From positions 192,945-256,944 of the forward strand of contig VWZS01010177.1 in the NCBI GenBank assembly GCA_013397075.1: a stretch of DNA of 64,000 nucleotides, given 5' to 3'. Below the pieces are notes generated by a model. That model was not told where the DNA came from and ran no database searches. It saw only the letters and a program-made list of their open reading frames with translations. Source of the stretch: Rhabdornis inornatus. Lineage: Eukaryota; Chordata; Aves; Passeriformes; Rhabdornithidae. Made by a program: the position numbers and the translations under genes. This document shows, piece after piece, positions 48,276-61,567 of this stretch; positions within the stretch are counted from its first letter, which is position 1, and every line of letters starts with the position of its first letter.

Positions 48276-51200
48276 TTCTTACAGAGACTACTACTGAAAT
48301 CCAATCTTGGATGCTGGGGACTAGAAGAAGGTCCCGTTAGTATGGTTCCTAAACATACCTCTCCAGAATGACTTCTGCATTGAGGAATTCTGTTTCACAA
48401 CTGTTGAGGCCAAAAAAAAATTATTAGTCAATAACTATGTTAGTTTTGTTTTTTTTTTCTCCCTTTCTTTCTGTCCTGAAATTGAAATCTTTATTATTTT
48501 AATTCATTGTCCAACCTGTCTGAATTATTAGTTAGGCATTTTAGTTGTTTGGGTTTGGTTTTAACATAGTTCTCAATCAGAACAACTGCAATCCATCTTC
48601 TGAAATATCATGCCTATTACTTACATCCTAGTTTTGCTTTTGTTTTTAAAATCCTTATGCTTTTAGTTTCCTCCATTTATATATATCTCCTTTTCATGTT
48701 TCCATGTATATCAGAATTTGTGGGACTTCTTTCTTCTGACTACTTCCTAGGTTAAAATTACATGTTTGTTAAAGTTAGCATGAATCCTAAGATGTTGCTA
48801 GGCTATATAAGCAAAATCTATTATTTGAGAAGAGTAACCTCCCCATGTCTGAGTATTAAAATTCCTGAAATGTTCGTGCTGGTACATGTGGTACATGTCA
48901 GTCCTCACAGATTTTACTGCATTTCCCTCCTTTCTTGAAGAAATAGTGTAATTTCCTGAAATTCCATTTCCCATCAAGTCTTCTTTTTATATCCTATGCA
49001 TAATCAGTCTCAGTTCACATCAGTGAGAACTTGATGGTACCATTTATTCTTCCAGTATGAAGGATAATATCTATCTTCTCCCTTACTACAAAAAGCAGCA
49101 ATCTGGGTCTTGCACTCTTTTTCAAAGGCAAATCCAGATTGTGTGATTCTTTGCAAATTAGGCAGTCCAAAGGAATCACAAAGGGACGAATGAATGTTGC
49201 TGTTAACATTTTTGTGATTTAATATTTCAGAGAAGTAATTTCAGAAACATCATTTTGATATTATGTTTAAATTGACTGACGAGGCTATGTCTGTCATTTT
49301 TGGATTTCAGGTTACAAATATATTTCATAAAAGCATAATGCCATCTAAAATTACTAAACCAAAAATAGTCTCAGATTTTGAAGTACTGCAGCCCATGTAG
49401 ACATATCTATATTATCCTGAAGAAATTAACAAAATGATAAAATGTTATGTTGCATAAATTTTTTACAAAGTCATATCTGTGCTTCTAGCTCAGAACTGAG
49501 AGAGCTCTATAAATCTAATGGAACACAGAGTTCGGAATTAAACATTGTCATTAGTTGGCCGTTTTACATAAAGTTGAGTAATGCACAAAATCTTCACAGT
49601 ACTCCTAAAATCAATAATTTAGAGCTAAGTTGGAATTTAAAATGTTCATTTTCCCTTGATATAAACACTCCTGTGGAATCAAATTTAGTTAAAATGTATA
49701 AGTCGTCAAGATATGCAAATGTAATCTGTGTATGTAAATGCAAAAGCAATGATCAGGATGATACAGATCTGCAGCATGGCTGCTTTTGCTTGAAACCTGT
49801 ATTAAAGTCCTATTAACTTTAACTACAGGAAACTTCACTATATCAAGTTTATTAAAAATTCCACGATATTATCCAAACATGCCCTCCACGTTTGAATATT
49901 TAGCTATGTTCATGCTAGCTAATGTTCTAATCATTAATGGGAATGCACACAGCAAATAGAAAGAAAAACTCCACCAACTTTCTGCCTGCAAAAATTTTAG
50001 TTGTCTGTTTGTTTAAAACAATTCTCTCAGAGGAGAGTCATGTCTCAGGAAAACAATCCCACAGTTTTCATAGTTTTTTAATCGGATGTGTTAGATACTT
50101 GATTTGCTACTATTATGCCCAAATTTTGATTTTAATCAAAATCATAGATAAAAACATTTTAATCTATTAGACAACAAAATCCAGCACACAGGATATTTTA
50201 TGAGGTAAATTCTAAAAATCACTGGATTGTGTTAGATCCAACATAAATCAAGCATTTAGCAATCTATACAGATATTAATTAAGCCTTTAAAATCAGTACA
50301 TTTTTTCCTATTGATTTAGAAAAAACAAACCAAACAAAACAAAACAAACAAACAAAAAAAACAAACAAACAAGGTTTTGCTTCATTTTATGGCTGGATTC
50401 ACAACTGCCCATGCCCTACTGCCACACCCATTTAGAGGTCTTTCTTGCATGGAAGCTTTTGTAGTCTTTTTAAAATATATATTTCCTTCAACACCTTGTC
50501 CAGAAAGATGAGTTATCATATCCACATTTACCATGTGTAGATCTAGAGAAATGAGACTTTGAACCTGCCTTCTGTCCCAAACTGATATTTAAATGGTTTA
50601 TACAGAAGAGAAAATCTAATGAGAGAAAATGAGGCATAACTGAGTTAGAGGTAGAACACCATGTGAATGAATGCATCTAATGAGCAGTCTTGAGAAATTT
50701 ACTATGTGGTCTATATTCAAACACAGAAAAATATAACACAGTATTCTGCTTTGCAGCTGAGGTAATGTAACACTGAGAAATTAAAGGCTGAATCCACCAA
50801 AGATTTAGATGCTGTATTGTCTACTGATTTTTAGAACAGTCTGTTTAACCTATATCCACTCTATGAATCTTAATCAGGTAGATAAAATAAAATGAAGGCT
50901 GAGCTACTGAGACCTGCAATAGGGAAAAAAGTTCTGGATATATTCAGAAGCAGAACTTAGATATTTGGGAAATATCTGTGGTTAGCTTACTAGAGTTTCT
51001 AAGGATTTCTATTTTGAATTTAATTTTCAAATATATTTTTTGATATTTCCACAACAGAATGGCTATATTTCTTTCTGTATTTGAACCTAATAAACTTTTC
51101 CTGGGTCAGACAGGACATTTGTGGTAAAGCTGTCAAAAAATTAGGAATCCCTTGGGTCCAAGATCAATGCATTAACCACAATATTGCCTTCTCTCACTAG

Positions 51201-54200
51201 AAATCAGACTCAGATATTGTGTCTTGTAAGGTGTCTTAATTGCTACTATTGCTTACATAAGTGTGGGGAACATTCTTATAATTGTGTGCAACATCTGCAA
51301 TTAATTTTGATGTTCATTTGCGGGTGACCACATTGTACAAGATTTGCTGATACTAAATAACTTCCCTACATTTCTGCTAAAAAAAACCCCAAAAAGTAGA
51401 CCAGTCAAAATCCAGCCTTCACTATATATGTTTGAATGATGCTAAAAACTTTACAAAGTCATTAGTGTCTTGACACTACCTGCTAAATATTCCTGTATAT
51501 CAACAAACACCTTTCTTTCTGATTATGTCTTGGAATATTATCTATTTCATTGGATTGAGTGAAATTGATTGATATACTTCTGATTTTACAACATTATGAC
51601 TGGGGACAATCTTATAGTTGAAAATTAAATAATGAACTCTAGAAAAACCTAAATTTTTAAATTTTAAATTTGTTTCAGCTTTATTAAAAATGTAGGCTCT
51701 TTTACTGATTAAGTTCCAAAGAACAGAAGCATTTCAGTTGGATTCAGTATTTTCTTTTCATTCCACTTTTCTTTAAATCCCTCCTACTCCCAATATGTTC
51801 AGAAATTGTTTTACCAAAGCCTGCTTCATGTCAACTTTATTCATTTTACAGCAGCCTTGCAATATGAATGTCCATGTTGTTCTGGCTATTTTTATTGAAA
51901 AAAATCCCCATACTTCTTCAAAAACTCATGGCTGGTAAACAGCAAATCAGGACTTTCTCACACATAGAACAGAATGGATAATGAAGCATTCTGAGTAGAG
52001 ATGTTTTTTAAGATACGGTGTTCAGGAAATACATTGTTTTTTCTTTATGTGATCTGCCAATGATGTAACCTATGTAAATGCAAATGAATGGAATCATAAA
52101 TCTGTCACTTAAAAAAAAAAATAGAGGCTAAAAATAAAATAGGATAAAATAGAGGCTTTCAGTCTTCAAACTATCAAACTTGATATGCCTCGAGTACCTC
52201 TTTAGTTCTTCACCCTGAAGGAACCATAGGAGAATATCTTGACAGTGTTGACAGCCTTTACTGATATAATAAATAAGAAATTCAGGAATTGGGTGTTTCT
52301 ATTAGTTTAAAACCAGTCTTTTACAGTTTCAGATATTTGGCCTCATATACCAGTCAAGATCTAAAGAATGTGAAGCTTATTCAGAGGCCTCCTTTCCCTA
52401 CCAGATTTCTTTCACCCAGAATTAAACTTTTTACTTGGAAATGAAAGAAAGTTCTTCATTTCTGAGTTAGTTATATACATAGATCATTATGGGCTGGAGA
52501 AATCTCTTCATTGTCTCCAAAGAACTCTAAATGAATTTTACTAAAGAGATTTTTGAAGACACAGTCCTAACTGTGTTTATTAATAGAAATCCTGTGTCTT
52601 AATGAATTTTGTGAATGCTATGATGCCCCATTATCTGGAAATTTGTCACTGAGAGTCTAATCCAAAGGGATTTTAGATAGCTGCTAAACTATATCAAAAT
52701 ACAGGCCAGCAGTTTTGATATGCACAATCTGCTGTTTTTTCCCATATACTTAGTTTTTTGTCCTGACAGGTCATTCCTTTGTGGATTAGTTAGCAACCTT
52801 TTCAGGAAAACATTTTGACACAAATTAAGTATATGCTTTTACTTGAAACAAATAGAACTATTTATTTACACATTCAATGAGAGATTCTACACTTAACCCA
52901 AATAGATTGGCAGTTTCTAGACATTTCTTGTTTTATGACATCAGATGCAGCTGACATCTTTTTACTGATCACTTAGTGCAAATGGCATTCTGCCACAACT
53001 ACTAAACCTAGATAAAGGCTTCTAACTCTAGGATGCTTTGGGGATAAAATGAGGCTTTTAAAGCTGTAAGCAATTAGCTGAAATGTTTATAGAAGAAAGA
53101 AATGTAAGTGTGCTGAACTTTTTTTAACTGAAGTATTTACATTTTCTAAATGACAAAGCTCTTTAATACATTTTTGTGTGTGGGTGGGTGGGTGTAGCAG
53201 CTGTTCTATATGTAAAGTAATACTAAGAGTTTTCTGTGACTGTTAACCATTACAGAAATTCTTTTTCAAAAGGGACTGTGCCTTATGGTATGAAGTCTGT
53301 CTGTCAGAAAGTTCATCTTTTTAATACTTAGTGTAATTTTTCACACTGTCTAACTTCAAGTACCTCATTTGCATACCTAAATTAGAAAACAATCTCCTCT
53401 GGAGATTTCAGGTCTCTTAAGCTTACCCCTGACCACTTAAGCCAGACACTCGATAGGAATGATCCATTAACTGCAAAAGGCTGTGAGAGGAACTAAGTGG
53501 GCAGATGGGAGTATCTCAGCTTTATATAAATTTTAGTATGCTACATATACATATATATACCCCATAATTGGAAGACTTTTTGTTAATGTTTGTAAGTAAT
53601 CAAAGCATCATAATAGGGAAAACTGTAATTGTGTAATATAACATGCAAAAAATAAGGAGTGGGCTTGAGAAAAATCCTATGTAGGCTCTACTGACTTAAA
53701 AAACACAGAGCAATAGAGTAACATCAGGAATTTGTGTAAAAGACCTTAAAGATTGAGTATGTATTGTCTGTATGTACTACCAGGGTTTGCAATCCTCTTT
53801 AAAGGGTACAAATCTGTATTTTCGTGTCCATTTTCAACACGAAAAAAAAATGTTGCAGGCAAGAAACAAAAAAAATACTAATTGAACAAATTAGTTACAG
53901 TATTTTCCTATTCCTTTGTGGAGGAAAAATTTTTGATTAGCTATTTCCAGGTGTGTGCTTTAGCATTATTGCTTTGAGAATTTAACTGATAATAGCAACA
54001 AAAATTGTGTAGAAGAGTGGCTGTATAATTTGTTATAGCAGTCAAGCACTCCTAGGTGCACAGTAGCACATCTCAATTGCGGTGGTATGCCAAATGTTGT
54101 GTTCTTTTGACCTCCAGAATAATGTGTCTAGGCGTGTTATAAATATTAATAGCCCCTTTATTTTCCTGTGTAATTATTTGAATCTTGAATGGATACACAG

Positions 54201-55264
54201 TAAAGGGCTGATGAAAATATTGGGGAACAATAAAGACATAGTACAAATGATTTTAATTATAAAACAAATTTAGTTTATTCCAAGTGGATAAATTATAATG
54301 TCAAAGCTATTACCAATGGAGTCTCAGACATCCACCATTCTATATTATCTGTAAAAGTCTTGGATTCATCCATAATGCTTAGAAGGCTGATGTAAGGGGA
54401 TGATTAAAAATAATGCATTTTTATCTAAGCTAAAAGCCTCACTGACACAGCTAACAGTAAGATCTTTCTTTCCCCAGATTCCCTGAAGATGAGGGATAGC
54501 TGGGTATACCAAAGGGTTTGGCTTCTTCTATGCTAAAGGGAAAAATGAAAGAATGGTGTCTTGCAATTCCCTGAGCTCCTACCTTAAGGCTGGTTTCCTC
54601 CCACACTGATGAGCATTGAGGTTGTGTGGCTTATTTTTCTACTTGGATCCTGATCTCTTTTCTCTAGTGAAGTTAAAATCAGGAGTCTTGTTCCTCTAAC
54701 CCTCTAAAAAAAAAAAATAAAAAAGGAAGACTGTGGTAACCAAGATTGACCTGGAAACTGCTATCCTAGAAGGATTAAGATTTTATTTAAGTATCATTTG
54801 CTGCATGCAGTCAGTGATAAAGTATGAACTACCTATACTGGGTTTTTATGCTGCTCTGAAACCACACTTTCATGGAATTACTCCTAATTCATCTGCATGC
54901 AAGTAGCACAAGGATCTTTTCCTTGCTGTTTGCTAAATACAAAATTCTAATACTTGTCCGATTATTTGGGTTTTCCTTTTGGTTTAGATTTTATGTACTA
55001 TAAATGTCAATACAAATATTCTGTGAAGAATAAAGTTGTTTGGTAACATTTCTATATAGTTTTAAATCTGTTTCCCTTTCAACTCCACGTGTTCACCATC
55101 AATTTAACCATTAAAAAAGATTGAGATAAAAAGTGGGTTTTTTCCCATTTACCTGAAGTCAGCTGATATATATTGAATTATTTTGAAAATACTTTCTTTG
55201 AATATCAGTTGAGAATGCCAGGCTAAAAGAGAAAAGGCTAAAATTTACCAGAGAACTTTATTCA
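48276..55264. other. AT-rich DNA with no recognisable gene
   Basis: No coding or mobile element was recognised. Simple tracts are an A/CAAA run (about 50322-50372), a GGGT run (about 53181-53194) and an A run at about 54706-54725. The open frame at 49442-49816 (124 codons) is the longest here and has no domain. It contains the octamer ATGCAAAT (about 49714-49721). Confidence 0.5.
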
Positions 55265-56001
55265 TAAAATCACAGAATAATTTTCATCAGAAGGGACTTT
55301 AAAGATCACTTAGTTCCAATCTCTCTGCCTTGGGCAGGGACATCTTCCTCTAGACCAGGTTGCTCTAAGCCCCACCCAAACTGAACTCAACTACCTCCAG
55401 GGACAGGGCACCCAACGTTTCTCTGAGAAACCTGTTCCAGTGCCTCACCACCCTCTGAGTAAAGAATTTCTTCCTCATATCTAATCTAAACCTACCCTCC
55501 TTCCACTTACAGCCATTGCACTATCACGGCATGGCCGTGGCAAAAGTCCCTCTCCAGTTCTCCTGTTGGCCCCTTTAGGTATGGAGGGTGGGTTTATGGT
55601 CTCCCTGGAGTCTTCTCCGGACTGAATAATTTCAGTACTCTCAGTCTGTCTTCATTGGAGAGGTACTCCAGCCCTCAGATCATCTTCATGGCTTTCTTCT
55701 GGATTCACTCTGACAAGTCCATGTCCTTTTTATATTGGGGCCCTAGAGCTGGATGCAGTATTCCAGATGGGGTTTCACAAGAGAAGAATAGAGGAGCAGA
55801 ATCCCCTCCCTCACCCTGCTGGCCACACTGCTCTTGGTACAGCCCAGGACACAATTGTCTTTCTGTCTACGAGTGCACATTGCCAGCTCATTCTGAGTTT
55901 CTCATCAACCAACACCCACAAGCCCTGTAGAGCTTCCCTCAGTGCATTTTCCCCCCAGCCTATACTTGTGCTTGGAATTGCCCTGATGCAGGTTCAGGAT
56001 C
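55265..56001 (-). pseudogene. CR1 LINE 3' half, outer element, left part
   Basis: The plus strand begins with a CR1-type tail (AAATCACAGAATAATTTTCA) followed by AAGGGACTTTAAAGATCACT and CCTTGGGCAGGGACATCTTC. It then runs through CACCCTCTGAGTAAAGAATT, GAGAGGTACTCCAGCCCTCA, CTAGAGCTGGATGCAGTATT, CATCAACCAACACCCACAAG and CTTGGAATTGCCCTGATGCA. These are the reverse-complement landmarks of the CR1 3' untranslated region and the end of ORF2 in the correct order. The element is broken at 56001 by a second CR1 and resumes at 56285. Confidence 0.93.
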
Positions 56002-56284
56002 ATGGTAGCCTAGAATCCTAGAACACCATGAGTTAAAAGGAACCACAAGGATCATCGAAGTCAAACTCCTGACCCTGCACAGAACAGCCCCAAGAATCTC
56101 ACGTTGTGCCTGAGAGCATCATCCCAACACTTTCTGAACTCTGTCAGGCTTGATGCCATGACCACCTTCCTGGGGAGCCTGTTCCAGTGCCCAATCACTA
56201 ATATCCAATCTAAACCTCCCCAACCTACCCTAAACAGCTTGATGCTGTTCCCTCAGGTCCTGACATTTCAGTCACCAAAGAGAT
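56002..56284 (-). mobile_element. CR1 LINE 3' end nested in another CR1
   Basis: The plus strand reads CCTAGAATCCTAGAACACCA, then AACCACAAGGATCATCGAAG and GTTCCAGTGCCCAATCACTA, then TCTAAACCTCCCCAACCTAC. This is the reverse complement of a CR1 3' end of a different subfamily from the outer copy. The bases GATC lie on both sides (55998-56001 and 56285-56288), and joining the outside pieces through one GATC restores the normal CR1 order. It is therefore a later insertion into the outer CR1, in the same orientation. Confidence 0.88.
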
Positions 56285-56418
56285 GATCTTGAACTTGGCC
56301 TTACTGAACTTCATGAAGTTCACACAGGCTTCCCTCTCAATGCTGTGAAGACCCCTCTGGATAGCATTCTTTCCTTCCAGCATGTCAACTGCACTACATA
56401 GCTTCTTTATTTGCCAAA
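56285..56418 (-). pseudogene. CR1 LINE, outer element, right part
   Basis: The sequence continues the outer CR1: CTTGAACTTGGCCTTACTGA, CTTCATGAAGTTCACACAGG, GACCCCTCTGGATAGCATTC and CAGCATGTCAACTGCACTAC. In intact copies the equivalent segments read 'CTTGCACTTGGCCTTGTTGAACTTCATGAGGTTC' and 'CCAGCGTGTCGACCGCACCACACAGCTT'. The match fades near 56418, where the 5'-truncated element ends in an A/C-rich tract. Confidence 0.9.
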
Positions 56419-56456
56419 AAAACCCCAAAACCAACAAACCAACCAAACACAAAAAC
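56415..56456. repeat. A/C-rich simple tract
   Basis: A run of AAAACCCC and CCAA units lies directly at the truncated end of the CR1. Confidence 0.75.
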
Positions 56457-59400
56457 TGTATAGAACACAGGAAAATATGGAAAATATGTTACTAAACTTT
56501 TCAAAAATTAGTTTCTTTCTCTGGAGTACCACCTCTGTTATTTGGACTCATACATTAAAGCACTGACAACGAATTTAGATTGCTAATGGCTGAAACAGAG
56601 TTGACCCCCTTCTAGTATTTAGATCTACTGAAGCAATTTCCAGGCTTCTACTGATGATACTATAAGCCTAATATTGATTATAATTTACTGATTAAAGATT
56701 AAATTTATTAATTTATGCCTGTTCATAAGGAAAAAAGAGAGTTGATCTAGTATCTTTTTCCCAAGTTTAGTAATTTTTATCCCTACACTCCAATTCTAGA
56801 TATACAGTATAAAAACTGGTGTATTCTGTTACAATTGCGTAAGTGAATCACAGGAATCTGGGTAGTCTCTCTGAGTTGTTTTTTGTCTAACTTTTCCTTT
56901 TACAATAAAGGAAAAAGAAAGCCAGAAATCCTTTCAGACTTGAAACACCATGACTCAGCTGTCGTTACTCCTTCCTCAGTGCATCATTTCCAAAAAATCT
57001 CAGAGAAGAGGAGGCCATGCCCCCTGCCAGAAGATTGGTATGAAAAGAAAAAGTGGAATAGGTAATGTTAAAGTCAATGCAAACAGAACCTGATAACCTG
57101 AAAAGCCAGTTGCTGTGCTGACAAATACATTGCTCCTGATAAATAAAGGGGCCTTTGCAACTAACAACAACTCAAAGCCAAGTGCCATGAACTGGATCAT
57201 ATATACTGTGCCAAAGGGCTACCCCCCTGCCTCTCTTGAGAGTAGATTAATAATTGAGCAGAGTGCTCAAAGTGGGAAAGTGTCCAGCATATGAGTTCAC
57301 CTCCTGCCTTTCTACCACTGCAGTGTAGATAGTGCGTCTGAAGCCTGAGCCAAAACCGTAAGGAAAGACCAAATTTCCATATCATGGCTGGATATGTGTG
57401 CCAAGGATTTGAAAAAAACAAACCCAGAAGTAATTGAAACAAGATGCAATCCAGACCACTCAGGAATTATATACTCTCCAGAAGGGATACATTTTATCAG
57501 CATTGGTCAGACAGAAGCTTTACGAAGATAATCAGTGTTTAAATCTTGCTACAGTACAACTCACTGACTGGAATATAGGATGTTCCTTAGTCAGTGTTTT
57601 GTAAGCTGCCATACACTCAGGCATCAAAATATGTGAAAATATATGTAAAATCCACAGAAACTCATTTACACTGGAAGATTTCTAGAGAAATCTTATTAGA
57701 CATTTCTTTAGAAAGGATGAGGGAAATTTACAGGAATGGAAGCTGCAACCCCAGTTGCAATAGAAAAGCTAAATGTTTCTGAAGACCAAGTGGGCTTTTT
57801 TAAATGAGTGAATAAGTGCCTGCATTGATTATCTCCAAAACCTTCCCAATTTTCTGGATCTGATATATAGTATAATATGTCTAATTTCATTATTGGGAAG
57901 TGCATTAACATTTTTGGAATTGCAATTTCCTACTGGAAGTTTGAACTGTAAATTTCTAGTTGAGGAGACATACTCAACAACTCTCTCCAACAGATTTAAT
58001 CTGTTGACTAATGAGGTTGTTTACCTCTGTAATGCACTTCTTGGTGAGGTTGTGCCAGCTATCTCCTTGTTTGGAGTGTCAGTTTGACTTAGTAGTTAAT
58101 CTTCATCTCTCTGAACAAGAGGGTTTTGTTTCATAGTGTATTAGCTGATAGCCATGATGATATTGCAGATGACTGGTAATGAGGTTCAGTGGTTGGACGT
58201 CATGAAGGTGCTATCTTTAGAGTGAGACCTTACACCACATTTTCATTTGCAAGTCTCTGATTATGTTTTTCAGACATATATTAAAAATCCCATAGCACTT
58301 TGGGATTTGGTCAGCTTTCCTTATCTAAATTAATACCACCACAGACTTAATTAACACCAATATAAATATTCACAGCTTTTGTGTGTTAGATCTGAATGTA
58401 AAATGCTGTGTTTGCATAAGCTGTTACATTACCACATAAAATGTATTTCTTTCTTAGGGAATGCAACTTACATAAAAACAATCAAATATAAAATGAAATA
58501 AAACAACAGATACTGTAAAAAAATTGCATTATTGTTAGTATAACAGTGCTATCATCTGTGTTAGTGAGAAGCTTTTGCCAAGCACAGAAAAAAAGTTGAT
58601 GCAATATTTATGCCTACTGTACACACATGAAGGGATATTGTTGCTGTTATTATTTAAATGTGCCTTGCAGATTACACCTAGGAAAAATGCAACTTTCTTC
58701 TAGTAACAAAATACTTTCTAGTTGTTTAGAAAATACCCGTTTTGCAGAAAAGTCTTCTATGTATTTCCTGTATTTACTTGACGTTTTCTTTAAAAAAAAA
58801 AAAAAAATGTACCTGTTTAATGGAAAACAACAACTAGAAATAAGCAAAATAACAAGAGCCAAACATCACTTTCTGGATTATCTCTAAGACTTAAAACAAA
58901 AACAATTACAATGTTAGATTAGATTTTGCCAATATCTCAAGCTTAAAACTTGTAAAATTTCTGGTCACAGCAATATTATCTTCAAGTCTTTCTCAATTAG
59001 AAAATGAGGAAATGTAAAATTTTGGAACAACTTGAGTACAAGGACTTTAGGCAGTAAGGAAGGAATATGTAACAACTCTTGTAATTTAAAAGTAATAAGG
59101 AAAAAATATGCTTTTCATCTGCATTTGCTGGAAAGTTTACCAAAAGGAAAGCAGAGTTAGAAGCATTTAAAAAAACAAATCATAACAAAAAAGCAATATT
59201 GAGATGGAAAACCTGAACCCTCAGAAGGCAAACCTACAAGCTAGATCATAATTTTATCCTTTTTGAACAAGCTAACACAACCGTTATAATCATTCTATTA
59301 AATTATTTTTCAGACACTTCATACAGTGAATGGATAGTTTTCAAATGGACAGAAATTCAGTATTTTTTTCTCTTCATTATTAAATGTTGTAGTAATGTAT

Positions 59401-60814
59401 TTCCAGCAAAATATTCGAATTTCCTTTCAAAGATACATTTATTATATTTAACTATCATTGTCGTGAACTTTCCTGTAATGCCTCTGGAATCTGGGTGATT
59501 CAAGAATTAATTGATCTCCATACACTCCACAGTGAGGGAGAAGTTGTCTTAATTGAGGAACTTAGATGGAGACTGAAAAGATGCACTGATATTTGAATCA
59601 AGCTTGATTCATGGAAGTCTTGATTTTAAAGTGAAATCAGCTTCCTAAAGATTTTGTGTTTATAGCACATATCCAATGACTTTAATTGCAACTGGGAATA
59701 CTCACTATTGGTGCAAATGAGACTCTAGGGTGTCAAAGTGTAAACTGATGAAAAAAAAAAAACAAACACCAAAAAAACCCCCCGAAAACCCAAAATCCAG
59801 CTCCAAAATAACATTTGCTTCAAGGCCACAGCAAGCTGAAAACAAAATATGTGAAGTATGCAGATTTTGCCACAAAAATCATACACCTTAACCACAGAAC
59901 CTTTTCTTCTCTTGTAAAAATTGTTGCTTATACAGCTCAACATATTTTCAGATAATTTGGTAGAAGGTTTAGGGATTGTTTCATCACTTCATTACACTGG
60001 CTGTAAGGCAATCATATTCTCTCTCCTCAGTAAATGGAATAAAATTCCTGCCAAAAGCATGATCAAACTCTGCATAGGAATGTGAACCTAAAATCATAAT
60101 TTTATGAACAACCTCCTATTATTTACTTAATTTGTATTTGTCATTTTACTGCTTGATTTTTGACCATTAATAATCTCTGAACATGAATTTTTGATGTGTA
60201 ACATCCTTTTTTATTAAGAGGCTAATTAAAATCATTACTATAAATTGTGTACTTTGGTACGACAACCAAAAATGTCACACACACTGCCACTTGAGCTGAT
60301 TGAATACCAAGAACATGCTCTCTAAACCAACCCTCACAAGGGAAGTTACCAGCAGCAGATTTCACAGGTATTTGTTGTTATTTACATTCTCTTCAAACAT
60401 TGGAGGGAATAATATTTTAGCAAGACAGGTTGTGTTTTCTGATTTTCTCCAAATATGCCTATCTCAGCTGTTATGTCTGTTATGCCTGTTTCCCAAATTC
60501 TAGTTGTATCTTCTAAATTTTCATTCCAACTGCATCCTCCTAATATGGAGAGCTCTACCATCGCCTCCCTGTAAAAATTTACTTTGATGTCTCTCACCTT
60601 AACTACTAACACATTTTTAGTAGTTCCCATTTATTCTAACACTGCCCTAGAATTTCTTATTTCATTTCCTTTATTCAAGCAGTTCTTATTCTTGATGTTT
60701 TGTTCTTCATATAATCTGTCTCTCCTACCTTCCTTCAATTGCTTTTTTTAGTGACTTCCATTCCCATCCTTATTCCCTGTGTTTCTATTCAGTCATCAAA
60801 ACATCAAAATTATG
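56457..60814. other. AT-rich DNA with one GC-richer island, no recognised gene
   Basis: The interval from about 56910 to 57440 is visibly less AT-rich and less repetitive than its surroundings, with no family recognised. A 151-base open segment at 56911-57061 is flanked by AG and GT but resembles no protein I know. Elsewhere only A runs are seen (58791-58807, 59749-59762). Confidence 0.45.
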
Positions 60815-60858
60815 TTTCCTTCCTTCCTTCCTTCCTTCCTTCCTTCCTTCCTTCCTTC
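60815..60858. repeat. (CCTT)n microsatellite running into a gap
   Basis: About ten CCTT units are visible before the gap, so the array length is unknown. The sequence resuming at 61568 is also pyrimidine-rich (CCCTCCTCTTCCTTTCC), consistent with the gap lying within the same pyrimidine tract. Confidence 0.95.
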
Positions 60859-61567
60859 NNNNNNNNNNNNNNNNNNNNNNNNNNNNNNNNNNNNNNNNNN
60901 NNNNNNNNNNNNNNNNNNNNNNNNNNNNNNNNNNNNNNNNNNNNNNNNNNNNNNNNNNNNNNNNNNNNNNNNNNNNNNNNNNNNNNNNNNNNNNNNNNNN
61001 NNNNNNNNNNNNNNNNNNNNNNNNNNNNNNNNNNNNNNNNNNNNNNNNNNNNNNNNNNNNNNNNNNNNNNNNNNNNNNNNNNNNNNNNNNNNNNNNNNNN
61101 NNNNNNNNNNNNNNNNNNNNNNNNNNNNNNNNNNNNNNNNNNNNNNNNNNNNNNNNNNNNNNNNNNNNNNNNNNNNNNNNNNNNNNNNNNNNNNNNNNNN
61201 NNNNNNNNNNNNNNNNNNNNNNNNNNNNNNNNNNNNNNNNNNNNNNNNNNNNNNNNNNNNNNNNNNNNNNNNNNNNNNNNNNNNNNNNNNNNNNNNNNNN
61301 NNNNNNNNNNNNNNNNNNNNNNNNNNNNNNNNNNNNNNNNNNNNNNNNNNNNNNNNNNNNNNNNNNNNNNNNNNNNNNNNNNNNNNNNNNNNNNNNNNNN
61401 NNNNNNNNNNNNNNNNNNNNNNNNNNNNNNNNNNNNNNNNNNNNNNNNNNNNNNNNNNNNNNNNNNNNNNNNNNNNNNNNNNNNNNNNNNNNNNNNNNNN
61501 NNNNNNNNNNNNNNNNNNNNNNNNNNNNNNNNNNNNNNNNNNNNNNNNNNNNNNNNNNNNNNNNNNN
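60859..61567. other. Assembly gap, 709 N
   Basis: The bases are undetermined. The gap starts inside a CCTT array and ends in pyrimidine-rich sequence. Confidence 0.99.

Noticed and set aside
55655..56286. Overlapping open frames with unusually high complexity on the plus strand
   Set aside because: They are antisense to the minus-strand CR1 copies.
58140..58230. Sequence resembling a C/D-box snoRNA (ATGATGAT with a nearby CTGAT)
   Set aside because: Box spacing and terminal pairing are not convincing and such short words are common.
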